Positions 50,586 to 60,340 are shown, counted from the first letter of the stretch. The stretch: DNA of 64,000 nucleotides from Bacilli bacterium (GCA_028287395.1 JAQBPR010000191.1:1-64000); one strand, 5' to 3'. Translations and numbers: made by a program. The notes: generated by a model not told the origin, from the letters alone.

Positions 50586-50729
50586 TAGAATGTGTTCAAA
50601 AAGTATAGCTTTGTTGCGTAATAAATGTGCTTTAAGCGCATGCTTACGAAGCCAGTTTTGCTAAAGCAAAACTTTCGACTTTACAAGCACACCCATTACT
50701 CCTCGTCGCATTTTTTTGAACACACTCTA
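50586..50729. repeat. MITE-like element, family 1, copy 5 (short form)
   Basis: TAGAATGTGTTCAAAAAG at the left and TTTTTTTGAACACACTCTA at the right. The centre differs from copy 1: it has an AGTTTTGCTAAAGCAAAACT palindrome and no GAAAATGAG stem. Its last three bases, CTA, are the stop codon (TAG) of the upstream GH65 gene on the minus strand. Confidence 0.82.
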
Positions 50730-53000
50730 ATAAATTAACTTCTTTTCTTGAGCAGCGATACATTCAATTGGTTTACCATTTATTATAAAAAGACTGGTAA
50801 ATGTATTATCTTTGCTTGCTCGTATTTCAATGACTGATTTGGAAATTTTAATGTGGAATTTTTGATCTCTCCAGCATAAATTAAAGCCAATCGCTTTCCA
50901 ACGGGTAGGTAATTTCGGCTTAATTGTGATTGCTTTTTCATTCGCGTTCACCCCGGCAAAGCCTAGAATGGCCGACATCCATGCTCCTCCGTTTGCGGCT
51001 GGATGCGTTCCGCCGATATAGAGATCTCCTACATATTGCTTGGATTCTCCAGTCAAATCAATCGTAGCTGTTTTCATAAAATACTTGTAGCCCCAGTCCG
51101 CATTGCCGATATCAGCCGCTACAAGTGAATAAAGGCAAGGACTTAAGCTGGAACCGTGCTCCGTTCGCGGTTCATAATATTCCCAATTGGCTTTCTTGAC
51201 CTCATGCGAATATTGATCTTTAAACATATTCAACATCGCAATCGTATCGGCTTGTTTAATAATCTTTGTACCGGTTGCTATGCCGTTACCGCCGCCCCAG
51301 TATTCGTTCGGATGGATGACTCGGCTTTTAATGTCCTTCAAGCTGACATCTTCCAGCTTATCGTAACCGTCAAACTGTTCGATAACCAAGCTTGTTGGAT
51401 GCGGTTGAGGGATATACAGCTGTTCATTCATTTCAACAATTTTAGCCAAATCAGGCTGATAATGAAGTTTATCGACTAAACGGTTATATTCTTTTTTATA
51501 CTTTTGCTTCAATATTTTTAATACGTCCAGTGCAACCTCAAGCGTATATTTAACCATCCGACTTGTAAAAATGTTATTATTGACTCTTTCATGATATTCA
51601 TCAGGGCCGGTTACATCGAGAATTTCATAGCGAGCTTTGTCTTTATTGAAATAAGCGTAGGAGTAGAAGAAACGTGCACACTCCAGAATAACTTCAGCTC
51701 CCCCTTCAAGAAGAATGCTTTCGTCACCAGTTAAAAGATAATATTGCCAAATGCCGTATGTCACATCAGCACTGATATGCACCTGTTTATCGCGAAAATA
51801 AGTTCTCATCGGCCTGCCTGTGAAAACATCGGTAATATTGAAAAGAGTACACGCATCCTCGCCGGTATCTTGGCTCTCCCATGCATAGAAAGCGCCGCGA
51901 TATCCATATTCCTGAGCTTTTAGCCTTGCGCCCCCGAGAGTATGGCATCTGTATTTGACAAGATTTCTGGCAATTTCCGGGTTGGTATACATGAAGAAGG
52001 GGAGCATGAACATTTCGGTATCCCAGAAAACGGCGCCCTTGTAAACTTGACCTGAAAGACCTCTTGCTGGGATAGATACCTGATCGGAATGTGTCGGAGC
52101 GATAACAAGCAGGTGATAAATACTGTATCTTAAAGCAAGCTGCGCCTCTGGATCACCGATGATTTCAATGTCCGATTGCTGCCATCTCTGCTCCCATAAT
52201 TGCTGATGAGCTTGGAATAAAGCAGGGTAACCTTTTTTCAAAGCTTCCAGGCTGCTGACAAAAGCCTCTTGGCCACAATCTTTCACCGGATCATTACTGG
52301 AAAAAACCGAAACATATTTATGAAATACATATGGTTTACCCGATTTTGCATCAACGGTTATTCTCCGAATAATGGAATGCTCTGAAGAAACAATTTGTTG
52401 CTTTCCGAAAGGAATTTCAGCTGCTTCAGACACAGTTAATTGATACCCTAATTCTTGAGTTAGTGCTTGAACGTAAAGTAAATCTCCATTCGTTCCATTC
52501 GTAATTTGTTTAAAATGCGGGCCATTAATATCCCAAACATCGCCGTCTATACCCGTTTCAATCACGATTTGACAATCTTGATTAGCTTTGAACGAATATT
52601 TCATACAAATCAAATGTACGTGATCCAAGCTAAAAAATCGTTCGGATTGAATTTGAATTTGGTTGCCGTGGTTCGTTTTGAAAATGGTTTCTCTTTGATG
52701 AAGCGCATGCTTTAAATCCAATGATTGTTGATGTTTATGTGGTTCAGCTGACACGACCGAAATCCATTCACCGTCACAATAAAGCTTAGTATATAAGCCG
52801 TTTGGCGCATTAATCGGTTCTCTCCAGCTATTGCCAACCTTGTCATATAGACCGGACATTACACAAGAGACTAGATGTTCCTTTCCATGCTCATCTAAAG
52901 TACCACGATATCCCATATAGCCATTGCCAATCAGAAACTTATTTCCATTTAACTCTGTTCTATTTTTATTATATTGATGCTCATTAATGCTCCAATTCAT
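50727..53000 (-). CDS. GH65 glycoside phosphorylase (kojibiose/maltose-type)
   Basis: 757 residues. An N-terminal beta-sandwich, then the (alpha/alpha)6 barrel: GAVFWDTEMFMLPFFMYTNPE, catalytic-acid block LDVTGPDEYHERVNNN, and phosphate-binding TEHGSSLSPCLYS near residue 625. Phosphorolyses an alpha-glucobiose to beta-glucose 1-phosphate plus glucose. The HGSSLS form fits the kojibiose and related branch, but linkage specificity is not certain. The stop codon is supplied by the repeat. Confidence 0.88.
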   Translation of the reverse strand: MNWSINEHQYNKNRTELNGNKFLIGNGYMGYRGTLDEHGKEHLVSCVMSGLYDKVGNSWREPINAPNGLYTKLYCDGEWISVVSAEPHKHQQSLDLKHALHQRETIFKTNHGNQIQIQSERFFSLDHVHLICMKYSFKANQDCQIVIETGIDGDVWDINGPHFKQITNGTNGDLLYVQALTQELGYQLTVSEAAEIPFGKQQIVSSEHSIIRRITVDAKSGKPYVFHKYVSVFSSNDPVKDCGQEAFVSSLEALKKGYPALFQAHQQLWEQRWQQSDIEIIGDPEAQLALRYSIYHLLVIAPTHSDQVSIPARGLSGQVYKGAVFWDTEMFMLPFFMYTNPEIARNLVKYRCHTLGGARLKAQEYGYRGAFYAWESQDTGEDACTLFNITDVFTGRPMRTYFRDKQVHISADVTYGIWQYYLLTGDESILLEGGAEVILECARFFYSYAYFNKDKARYEILDVTGPDEYHERVNNNIFTSRMVKYTLEVALDVLKILKQKYKKEYNRLVDKLHYQPDLAKIVEMNEQLYIPQPHPTSLVIEQFDGYDKLEDVSLKDIKSRVIHPNEYWGGGNGIATGTKIIKQADTIAMLNMFKDQYSHEVKKANWEYYEPRTEHGSSLSPCLYSLVAADIGNADWGYKYFMKTATIDLTGESKQYVGDLYIGGTHPAANGGAWMSAILGFAGVNANEKAITIKPKLPTRWKAIGFNLCWRDQKFHIKISKSVIEIRASKDNTFTSLFIINGKPIECIAAQEKKLIY

Positions 53001-53007
53001 GGTGGAG

Positions 53008-55311
53008 TCACACCCTTCCCGCAGTTAAATTAGAAACAATTATTCCAATAGGATCAATCGAGTAAGGGGTATCATAGACCTTAATACATACATCTGAACC
53101 GTTAATCACTTTAATTTGAACGTGATGTTGATCGATATTTAGCTGGAGAACGGAGTGATTAAATAAAATTTTGAAGCTATAAGAAGTCCATGCTTTGGGT
53201 ATGGACGGGTTGAAAATAAGCTCATCTCCATCAGAACGCATTCCGCCGAATCCATACACAATATTCATCCACGCTGCGGCAATAGAAGTGGTATGCAATC
53301 CCTCCCGCGTATTTCGGTTATAATTGTCCAAATCCAAACGAGTAGCAAACTCGAAAAATTTAAAAGCCTCTTCATGCTTCCCTATTTCCGCGGCCATAAT
53401 CGAATGAATCGAAGGGGAGAGTGAGGATTCATGTATACATCTTGATTCGTAATAATCATAATTAGCTTGCTTAGCTTCCAGTGTGAAATCCTGATTATAT
53501 AAGAACATAAACATCAGCACATCGGGCTGCTTAATCATGTCATATCGATAAAGGCGGTCATAAGACCAATTCGAATACAAGGGAAAGTCTGTGACGGGGA
53601 TGGTATCGATATCTAAATGCGGCATATCAAAAAAACCGTCATGCTCTTCATAAATTCCCGTTTCAATATCCAAAGGGATTCGCATTTTTTCTGAAAAATG
53701 CTTCCAGCTCTCTAATTCTGCTTGCGTTATGCCGATATTGTTCACGAGATTCTGAAAGGCGGTGGATTGATTTTCTTTCATCTCTTGCAAAATTTCTAAG
53801 GTGTATTCAAACAGTTTTTTGGCCATGAAATTAATATAGCAATTATTATTTACCATCAGCTGGAACTCATCAGGTCCCATTACACCATAGTAGCCAAATT
53901 CGCCCGTCCTTTGTCCCCATTGACCTCGACTCGCATAGAAACGACTGATCTGGATCAGCATTTCAATTCCCTTACTATAGATAAATTCCAGATCGCCGAC
54001 GATTTTGGTATAATGCCAGATGCCATATGCCACAGCAGTACCAACGTGCAATTGCAGGTTTGAATGCTGCCAGAGATCGCAGCTTTCCGTTCCGTCTATG
54101 GTTGCTATAGGGTAGCAAGCGCCTAAACAGTCGATTTCGCGGGCTCGCTCCATTGCAGCGGCAAGCGATTTATAGCGGAATTCAAGTAAGCTTTTTGCCG
54201 CTTTGGGATTGTTGAATATATAAAATGGTAGGCAATAAGATTCTGTATCCCAAAAAGCAAGTCCGCGATAAGCTTCTCCCGTTAAGCCCTTTGCCCCAAT
54301 ATTGAGCCCGGGATTGTCGCCATGATAGGTTTGATAAAGCTGGAAAATACAAAATCGGATTCCCTGCTGATTTTCAGGGTCGCCATCAATGACAATATCT
54401 GAGGTTTCCCATATATGGTTCCAATAAGAGACTTGTTCGGAAAGGACTTCTTTGAAATTAAAGCGGGCATAGGCTGCTGCCAATTCCAATCCCTTTAACC
54501 AAACTTCATCGGATTCGGCAGCGGTGTTTTTTTCGGCATAATTAACGACTGTTTTCTCAAAGCCTGTTGGAATTCCTTTTTCCAGCTTTAAGCTGAAATC
54601 AAGACCAATGAATTTGTCCTCTTCAATACTTTGCATGTCTAATTCCGTATCGGATTTAATTTGAAAGCTGGAGAAAAGGCGATTTTCCGCATGAAGGGTC
54701 TTTGCCAATATGGCCGCCGTAGGTTTTGAACTGCTTTTTTGAATACAATTCCACAAGTTTTTCCCTTGATCTTCATGGATGACTGAAAAGTCGAGTCCGG
54801 AACGGATCTCTATGGCGCCTGAAAAATTGAGCGGCAAAAAGGTAACCTGCTGACAGCCCAAGTAGGATGTTGTCATACTAACCAAACGAATAAAACATAC
54901 CTGTATCGATTTACCGTTTGTTAAATGCCAATTAAACGTTCGGCTAAGGGTACCGTTTTGGAAATCTAATTTTCTGACAAAATCCGTAATATGACTTTTC
55001 GCAATATCCAGGACTTCGCCATCTATGGCTAATCTGGTATAAAGCCAGTCCACACCATTTGCCATAAAACGCAGGCTTTTGATGATTCCTTTGTAATGAG
55101 CGCCTATTTTCATTTCATCATAAAGGCCGTTAAAGTAACTCCCTACTAGACTGTCCCCGCTATATCCTTCATCCAGATAACCACGTACACCCATATATTC
55201 ATTACCAAGTGAAAAAATGGATTCGGATACACGGTTACGTGCGGGATCAAACCCTTCTTCGATAATTGCCCAAGGGTCTATTTTTAAATATTTGTCTGCA
55301 ACTTTTGCCAT
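53008..55311 (-). CDS. GH65 glycoside phosphorylase, second paralogue
   Basis: 767 residues, same family as the downstream neighbour but clearly divergent: GLAFWDTESYCLPFYIFNNPKAA, catalytic block GVMGPDEFQLMVNNNCY, a KQPDVLMFMFLY stretch and phosphate-binding CIHESSLSPSIHS. The HESSLS form is typical of maltose-phosphorylase-like branches, so the pair may act on different linkages, or one on a product of the other. Seven bases separate the two genes. RBS AAGGGGATACG. Confidence 0.88.
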   Translation of the reverse strand: MAKVADKYLKIDPWAIIEEGFDPARNRVSESIFSLGNEYMGVRGYLDEGYSGDSLVGSYFNGLYDEMKIGAHYKGIIKSLRFMANGVDWLYTRLAIDGEVLDIAKSHITDFVRKLDFQNGTLSRTFNWHLTNGKSIQVCFIRLVSMTTSYLGCQQVTFLPLNFSGAIEIRSGLDFSVIHEDQGKNLWNCIQKSSSKPTAAILAKTLHAENRLFSSFQIKSDTELDMQSIEEDKFIGLDFSLKLEKGIPTGFEKTVVNYAEKNTAAESDEVWLKGLELAAAYARFNFKEVLSEQVSYWNHIWETSDIVIDGDPENQQGIRFCIFQLYQTYHGDNPGLNIGAKGLTGEAYRGLAFWDTESYCLPFYIFNNPKAAKSLLEFRYKSLAAAMERAREIDCLGACYPIATIDGTESCDLWQHSNLQLHVGTAVAYGIWHYTKIVGDLEFIYSKGIEMLIQISRFYASRGQWGQRTGEFGYYGVMGPDEFQLMVNNNCYINFMAKKLFEYTLEILQEMKENQSTAFQNLVNNIGITQAELESWKHFSEKMRIPLDIETGIYEEHDGFFDMPHLDIDTIPVTDFPLYSNWSYDRLYRYDMIKQPDVLMFMFLYNQDFTLEAKQANYDYYESRCIHESSLSPSIHSIMAAEIGKHEEAFKFFEFATRLDLDNYNRNTREGLHTTSIAAAWMNIVYGFGGMRSDGDELIFNPSIPKAWTSYSFKILFNHSVLQLNIDQHHVQIKVINGSDVCIKVYDTPYSIDPIGIIVSNLTAGRV

Positions 55312-55466
55312 ATACGTATCCCCTTATGCACGATTTTTTATTTGTATTTCCTTTAATAGCTTATCTCAAAGACGAATTGTCCTTCAATAACTTAACTTAA
55401 GCAACTTAGGTGTAATATTACTGAATAATCGGGGTAATAGGATCGATGTGATTTGCGGGTTACTTA

Positions 55467-55495
55467 TTGCACCCCAGTAAATTAAATGGTGTAAT
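55467..55495 (+). promoter_or_regulatory. Promoter of the moeA operon
   Basis: TTGCAC (55467-55472), 17-bp spacer, TGTAAT (55490-55495), about 35 bp before ATG 55530. The remaining intergenic sequence (55312-55466), which must also contain the start signals of the GH65 operon, gives no confident promoter. Confidence 0.55.
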
Positions 55496-55529
55496 AGACG
55501 AAAGACGTTCATACAAATGGGAGGATAGC

Positions 55530-56813
55530 ATGGAGCAATCAGATTTTACAAAACGTTTCCAGCGCAAGGCTATTCAAGTAGATGAAGCCCAAGTAAGAAT
55601 TCAAAATCATATCCGGCTTGGAGACATAGAAGAAGTTCAATTGGAGGATGCCATTGGCAGAAGGGCGGCAGTGGAAATTATCGCGCCGAATAGCATGCCT
55701 CATTTTCGTCGTTCAGGTATGGATGGGTTTGCCATTATGGCAGAGTCTACAACGGGTGCAACCTCTGAAAATAATCAAATTCTCGAAGTGATTGAAACCA
55801 TAGCATGCGGAGCTGTTCCGACTAAAGAAGTAACCCTGTATAAGGCTGCAAGGATTATGACGGGTGCCATGGTTCCCCTGGGAGCCAATGCTGTCATTAT
55901 GTTTGAAATGACCGAGTCCCTGATTAGAAACGGCAAAACCTATATTTCGATTTCCAAAGAAATCAAGAACGGGCATAATATTACGCCTATTGGCTTAGAG
56001 CTTACTGCAGGGGAAGTTTTATTAGAAAAAGGCAGAAAGATTCAAATAGGCGAGATGGCAATTCTCGCCGCTTTTGGATTTGCAACCCTACCCGTATTTA
56101 AACGTCCCCAAGTGGCCATTCTTGCCACAGGGTCAGAGCTGCTGAATGTAAATGAACCTCTTCAACCTGGCAAAATCCGCAATAGCAATATGTATATGCT
56201 GGCGGCACAGGTTCTGGATGCCGGCGGCATTCCGCTTATGATGGACTCTATTCCGGATGAGCTGGAGAAGGCGAAGGAGAAAATTCTCGAAGCTTATCAT
56301 GAAGCGGATTTTGTGATTACAACAGGCGGCGTTTCAGTGGGCGATTATGATACTTTAACGAACCTGTTTATGGATTGGGAGGGTACGCTCCTCTTTAATA
56401 AAGTCACGATGCGCCCAGGAAGCCCAACAACGGTTGGGGTATGGAACGATAAATTTTTATTTGCTCTTTCAGGCAATCCGGGTGCATGCTTTGTAGGCTT
56501 TGAGTTATTTGTCAGACCTGTGATATGGGGGATGCAGGGGAAAAAGGAGATTGGTTTACCGAAATTATCTGCCTATTTGGCTGAGGATTTTACTAAAGTG
56601 AACGCCTATCAACGGTATATCAGAGGAAAAATGTTTCATACTCAAGGTAAACTATATGTAAAACCCACAGGTATGGACCAGTCCAGTGTAACCCTTACAA
56701 TCAAGGATTCGAATTGTCTGATTATTATTCCTTCCGGCAGTAAGGGAGTACAGGCGGGGGAACTCGTTACTATAATGCAGCTCAGCAGTTCGGAGGGGTA
56801 TGGACATGAATGA
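55530..56813 (+). CDS. moeA: Molybdopterin molybdenumtransferase MoeA
   Basis: 427 residues. MPHFRRSGMDGFAI near residue 65, IMTGAMVPLGANAVIMFE, ATGSELLNVNEPLQPGKIRNSN, TTGGVSVGDYDTL and SGNPGACFVGFELFVRP are MoeA hallmarks. Inserts molybdate into adenylylated molybdopterin. ATG 55530 follows GGGAGGAT. Partner of the next gene, which overlaps it by 8 bp. Confidence 0.93.
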   Translation: MEQSDFTKRFQRKAIQVDEAQVRIQNHIRLGDIEEVQLEDAIGRRAAVEIIAPNSMPHFRRSGMDGFAIMAESTTGATSENNQILEVIETIACGAVPTKEVTLYKAARIMTGAMVPLGANAVIMFEMTESLIRNGKTYISISKEIKNGHNITPIGLELTAGEVLLEKGRKIQIGEMAILAAFGFATLPVFKRPQVAILATGSELLNVNEPLQPGKIRNSNMYMLAAQVLDAGGIPLMMDSIPDELEKAKEKILEAYHEADFVITTGGVSVGDYDTLTNLFMDWEGTLLFNKVTMRPGSPTTVGVWNDKFLFALSGNPGACFVGFELFVRPVIWGMQGKKEIGLPKLSAYLAEDFTKVNAYQRYIRGKMFHTQGKLYVKPTGMDQSSVTLTIKDSNCLIIIPSGSKGVQAGELVTIMQLSSSEGYGHE

Positions 56814-57315
56814 ACAGGCTGTATTTCAAGTTGTTGGCTATAAAAACACAGGCAAGACCACGTTAATCTGTCGGCTCATAGCCAGGCTGGCAGAAAAAGG
56901 ACTGCGAGTGGGAACTGTGAAGCATGATGCGCACCAATTTGAGGTGGATCAACCCGGAAGAGATACGTGGAAACATCGTGAAGCGGGCGCACAGGCCGTT
57001 GCTATTTCTTCTGCAAGTCGTACGGCTTTTATTGAAGAGCGCAGCACCTCGTTAGAGGATTTATTGAGAAAATTCCATAACATTGATATTGTGCTGGTGG
57101 AAGGATTTAAATTTGAAAAATACGCCAAAATCGTCATCCTTAAATCGGAAGAGCATTTGGAATTGCTTCATTCAACTAAAAACATCAAGGGTATGGTCTC
57201 TTGGTTTGCTATGGAGAGCTTAAATTCGCAAATCCCAGCTGACATTCCCTGCTTTAGGATAGAAGATGAAGATGCGATTCTGGAGCTTATCCTACACCAT
57301 ACAAATCTGAAATAA
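56806..57315 (+). CDS. mobB: Molybdopterin-guanine dinucleotide biosynthesis protein MobB
   Basis: 169 residues, P-loop GYKNTGKTT near residue 11, GTVKHDAHQFEVD, a REAGAQAV stretch and DIVLVEGFKFEKYAKIVIL. GTP-binding adaptor of molybdenum-cofactor maturation. ATG 56806 is 8 bp after GGAGGGG; ATG 56800 is only 2-3 bp away. No other mob/moa genes are in the window. Confidence 0.92.
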   Translation: MNEQAVFQVVGYKNTGKTTLICRLIARLAEKGLRVGTVKHDAHQFEVDQPGRDTWKHREAGAQAVAISSASRTAFIEERSTSLEDLLRKFHNIDIVLVEGFKFEKYAKIVILKSEEHLELLHSTKNIKGMVSWFAMESLNSQIPADIPCFRIEDEDAILELILHHTNLK

Positions 57316-57424
57316 GCATTGGTAATTTTACTCACAATGAACGTAATAATTCTCATCGCAAATAAATTTTATTTAACTTATATTTGAAAAATGCATAGTT
57401 ATCCGAATGGAAGGCGGTATGGAG

Positions 57425-58228
57425 ATGAATGGATTTTATACTGCGATAACGATGCATTTTCGCGTTTTTTTTCATTATCGCAAAGCTTTTTTAATTTCGA
57501 TGGTTATTCACCCTATAACGCTGATGATCAATATTGTGTTATTTAAGGCGCTTTATGCTTACAACGGTTCGAACAGCCTCCAGGGATATCCTCTTTCCGA
57601 AATGGTTTGGTATTTTGCCGGCTCCGTATTTGTGAGTATTTTCACCTGGAATTTTACAGAAAGCAGACTTTCGGAACGCATTTTAGACGGATCGCTTTCG
57701 GGAGATCTGATTCGTCCTATGTCGATTTTTCGAGTAGAGCTCGCCCATGCAATGGGCCTTCGCGCGTTAGGCGTACTCATTGAATTCATTCCCGACATCA
57801 TTATTTTCAGCATCATTTTCTTCCCGCAATTTATGACGATAGCTTCTCTGCTGAAATTTGTATTCACCGCGATATTGGCCTTCTTCCTTTATTTTTTAAT
57901 GGCTTTTTTAATCGGAATGACCGCATTTGTTACGAAAAATAATCGCTCCTTAACCCAGATTAAGGTGCTATTAATCGGAATGCTTGGTGGAGCTTATATT
58001 CCACTTGAATTTATGCCGAATTGGCTCAATCGGCTGGTGGATATTTTGCCATTTAAATACGTATTCTACTTTCCCATTCAAATGTTATTGAACCGCGAGA
58101 AGGTACAAGGGTTAGACGGGTTTTTGCGAATAGTCGGTATTCAGCTTCTGTGGATTTTTGCATTTTACTTGCTATGCAAGCTTCTGTGGAAAGTCATGAT
58201 CAAAAAGTATTGCGCGGTTGGAGGTTGA
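57425..58228 (+). CDS. ABC-2 type exporter permease (first subunit)
   Basis: 267 residues, six membrane segments. Pattern MVWYFAGSVFVSIFTWNFTESRLSERILDGSLSGDLIRPMSI is that of the ABC-2-type (ABC2_membrane_6) exporters whose genes come in permease-permease-ATPase triplets. Exports an unknown substrate. Three in-frame ATGs; 57425 gives 7 bp from AAGGCGG. Confidence 0.83.
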   Translation: MNGFYTAITMHFRVFFHYRKAFLISMVIHPITLMINIVLFKALYAYNGSNSLQGYPLSEMVWYFAGSVFVSIFTWNFTESRLSERILDGSLSGDLIRPMSIFRVELAHAMGLRALGVLIEFIPDIIIFSIIFFPQFMTIASLLKFVFTAILAFFLYFLMAFLIGMTAFVTKNNRSLTQIKVLLIGMLGGAYIPLEFMPNWLNRLVDILPFKYVFYFPIQMLLNREKVQGLDGFLRIVGIQLLWIFAFYLLCKLLWKVMIKKYCAVGG

Positions 58229-58233
58229 TAGGA

Positions 58234-59037
58234 ATGGGGTCTATACATAAGCTTGTCGGATTGATGCATTTATTTTTTGCAAACAGTAAGTTAGTTATTT
58301 CCAGAAGTATGGCTTATCGCTTCGATTTTCTTGTCAGCGCTTTAATTTCGTTAGGTTTATCCAGCGCCGCGCCTCTTGTGCAATATTTGATTTTCGTTAA
58401 AACACAAGGGTATCCGGGTTGGACTGTCTCGCAATTAATCTTATTTCAAGGAATGGTTTTGATTACGGTGGGTTTGCGAGACACTTTATTCGGCAACGTT
58501 AGAAACAATGTAATGACGCTTGTTCGTACGGGGGATTTCGATCGGCTGCTTTTAAAACCGTATCCGCCGATCGGTGTAATATTAACAGGCGGATTTAATA
58601 TCAATGGCATCGGCTTAATTATTACAGGCTTTGGGATTGTGGCTTATTCAGGCGTTAAATTGCATTTAAGCTTTGATTTTATGCGAATGTTAGGCTTTAT
58701 GGGCGTCGTAGTCAGTGGATTAGTGTTCTATATGGGAATATTGATCCTGTTTTGCGGCATTGTGATTATGATCATTCAAATGGGGAGAATTGGCGAATTT
58801 CTCGATGGATTAGTTAAGTTTTCGGAATATCCGCTCCAGATATTTCCACATTTTCTTAGGGTGGCATTTGTTACCATCGTTCCATTCGCTCTATTGAATT
58901 ATTATCCGGCGCAAATTTTATTAAATAGGGTAAATAGTATAGCGCTTATTGCCGTATTCGGCAGCTTCATTTTTTTCTGGCTTATGCTCAAGTGGTGGAA
59001 TGCCAGCTTGAAAAAATATACGAGTGCAGGAGGCTAA
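58234..59037 (+). CDS. ABC-2 type exporter permease (second subunit)
   Basis: 267 residues, six membrane segments, same family as the preceding gene: DFLVSALISLGLSSAAPLVQYLIF, TLVRTGDFDRLLLKPYPPIGVIL. ATG 58234 is 9 bp after GGAGG; the frame also opens inside the previous gene, but that stretch is not membrane-protein-like. Forms the heterodimeric pore with its neighbour. Confidence 0.83.
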   Translation: MGSIHKLVGLMHLFFANSKLVISRSMAYRFDFLVSALISLGLSSAAPLVQYLIFVKTQGYPGWTVSQLILFQGMVLITVGLRDTLFGNVRNNVMTLVRTGDFDRLLLKPYPPIGVILTGGFNINGIGLIITGFGIVAYSGVKLHLSFDFMRMLGFMGVVVSGLVFYMGILILFCGIVIMIIQMGRIGEFLDGLVKFSEYPLQIFPHFLRVAFVTIVPFALLNYYPAQILLNRVNSIALIAVFGSFIFFWLMLKWWNASLKKYTSAGG

Positions 59038-59038
59038 T

Positions 59039-60022
59039 GTGGAGGAATTAATCATTGAAATCAGCGGGTTGAAAAAGGAATTTAAGGTAGCCCAGCGTAG
59101 GGAAGGACTGCGGTCTTCTATCCAGTCGCTATTCAATCGTCAGTATAAAATGGTGCAGGCCGTGGAACATGTAGATCTAAATGTAACAAAGGGAGAAATT
59201 CGCGGCTTAATCGGTCCAAACGGAGCAGGAAAATCAACAACGATCAAAATTATGTCGGGTATTCTGCATCCGAGTGAAGGAACTGTTCGTGTAATGGGGT
59301 ACACTCCTTGGGAGCAGCGTGAGGCATATGTAAAGCATATTGGCGTGGTATTCGGCCAGAAGTCGCAGCTGTGGTGGGATTTGCCGGCACTTGATACGTT
59401 TGCGCTGCATAAACAAATGTATCAAATTCCAGAGAAGCGATTTCGTGAAAATGTAAACTTTTTAACTGAATTATTGAACATTCGAGAAGTCGTCACAAAG
59501 CCGGTACGGCAACTTTCTCTAGGGGAACGCATGAAATGCGAGCTTGTATCGGCGCTGCTTCATGACCCACCATTAATCTTTCTCGACGAACCGACAATTG
59601 GTCTGGATATTTTATCGAAAGAAACGATTCGCAGATTTATAAAGCAGTTGAATCAAGATAAGAAAACAACTTTTATAATTACTACACATGACATGGCTGA
59701 TTTAGAAAATTTGTGTGAACGCGTAACGATAATTAACAAAGGTATAGTTGTATATGATGATGCTTTAGGAAAGCTGAATAAAATATACGCCGGAAGAAAA
59801 ATTGTCGAGCTGACCTTTTTCGAACCTATCCAACCTGAAATACTGAAGGATTTCAAAGTCACAGCATTCAATGAGCTGTCTGCAAGTATCGAAGTGGGGT
59901 TAACTGACGGAGATATTATGAAAGAGATCTATCTAATCATGAGCTCGCTTCCGTCTGTACATGATATCAATATAAATAACATCAGTATAGAAGAGGTCAT
60001 CAAGGAAATCTATTTAGCCTAA
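59039..60022 (+). CDS. ABC-2 type exporter ATPase
   Basis: 327 residues. Walker A GPNGAGKSTTIKIMSG near residue 62, Q-loop GQKSQLWWDLP, signature LSLGERMKCELVSALLHDPPLIFLDEPTIGLD and switch His TTHDMADLENLC, followed by a 100-residue regulatory tail. GTG 59039 follows AGGAGG; GTG 59024 lies inside the previous gene. Drives the two permeases. Confidence 0.88.
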   Translation: MEELIIEISGLKKEFKVAQRREGLRSSIQSLFNRQYKMVQAVEHVDLNVTKGEIRGLIGPNGAGKSTTIKIMSGILHPSEGTVRVMGYTPWEQREAYVKHIGVVFGQKSQLWWDLPALDTFALHKQMYQIPEKRFRENVNFLTELLNIREVVTKPVRQLSLGERMKCELVSALLHDPPLIFLDEPTIGLDILSKETIRRFIKQLNQDKKTTFIITTHDMADLENLCERVTIINKGIVVYDDALGKLNKIYAGRKIVELTFFEPIQPEILKDFKVTAFNELSASIEVGLTDGDIMKEIYLIMSSLPSVHDININNISIEEVIKEIYLA

Positions 60023-60041
60023 GGCTTTAAGAAGTCTCATG

Positions 60042-60079
60042 AAAAAAAGGAGAAAGGCGCACTCGAGCAAGAGTGCGCC
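60042..60079 (-). terminator. Rho-independent terminator (minus strand)
   Basis: Stem GGCGCACTC/GAGTGCGCC with a T-rich tail on the minus strand (TTTCTCCTTTTTTT). Serves the small gene at 60086. Confidence 0.75.
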
Positions 60080-60085
60080 TCATCA

Positions 60086-60340
60086 TTATTCATCATGCGT
60101 TTCATGATCCGCTGGATAATCACGGTCGATGCCTTCGTGTAATTCGCGATTTTCATAATTAAACTGATTCGGTGGACGTTGGTCTATACGCCAAGGGGTG
60201 CTTTTTCCGAGTACTTCTGAAACGATGCTCGAACCGTAAGGGCCTTCCGGAAATTCTTCAGCAGTCAAGTCATTTCGTTGTGATTCAACGGTAGCTAAAT
60301 CGGTATATTTCTTACGCCGCTCTTTTTTGAATCCGTACAT
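60086..60340 (-). CDS. Small hydrophilic protein
   Basis: 84 residues, very polar, no cysteines or membrane segment. Contains NDLTAEEFPEGPYGSSIVSEVLGKSTPWRIDQRPPNQFNYENRELHEG. A similar FPEGPYGS stretch occurs in small cytosolic Bacillus proteins that I cannot name for certain. ATG 60340 has GGGGGTG about 7-9 bp ahead. Confidence 0.65.
   Translation of the reverse strand: MYGFKKERRKKYTDLATVESQRNDLTAEEFPEGPYGSSIVSEVLGKSTPWRIDQRPPNQFNYENRELHEGIDRDYPADHETHDE

Noticed and set aside
55312..55466. A third CACAT-type operator before the GH65 genes
   Set aside because: A single CACATCG occurs on the minus strand, but no second half-site stands 21 bp away and the -10 distance does not fit.
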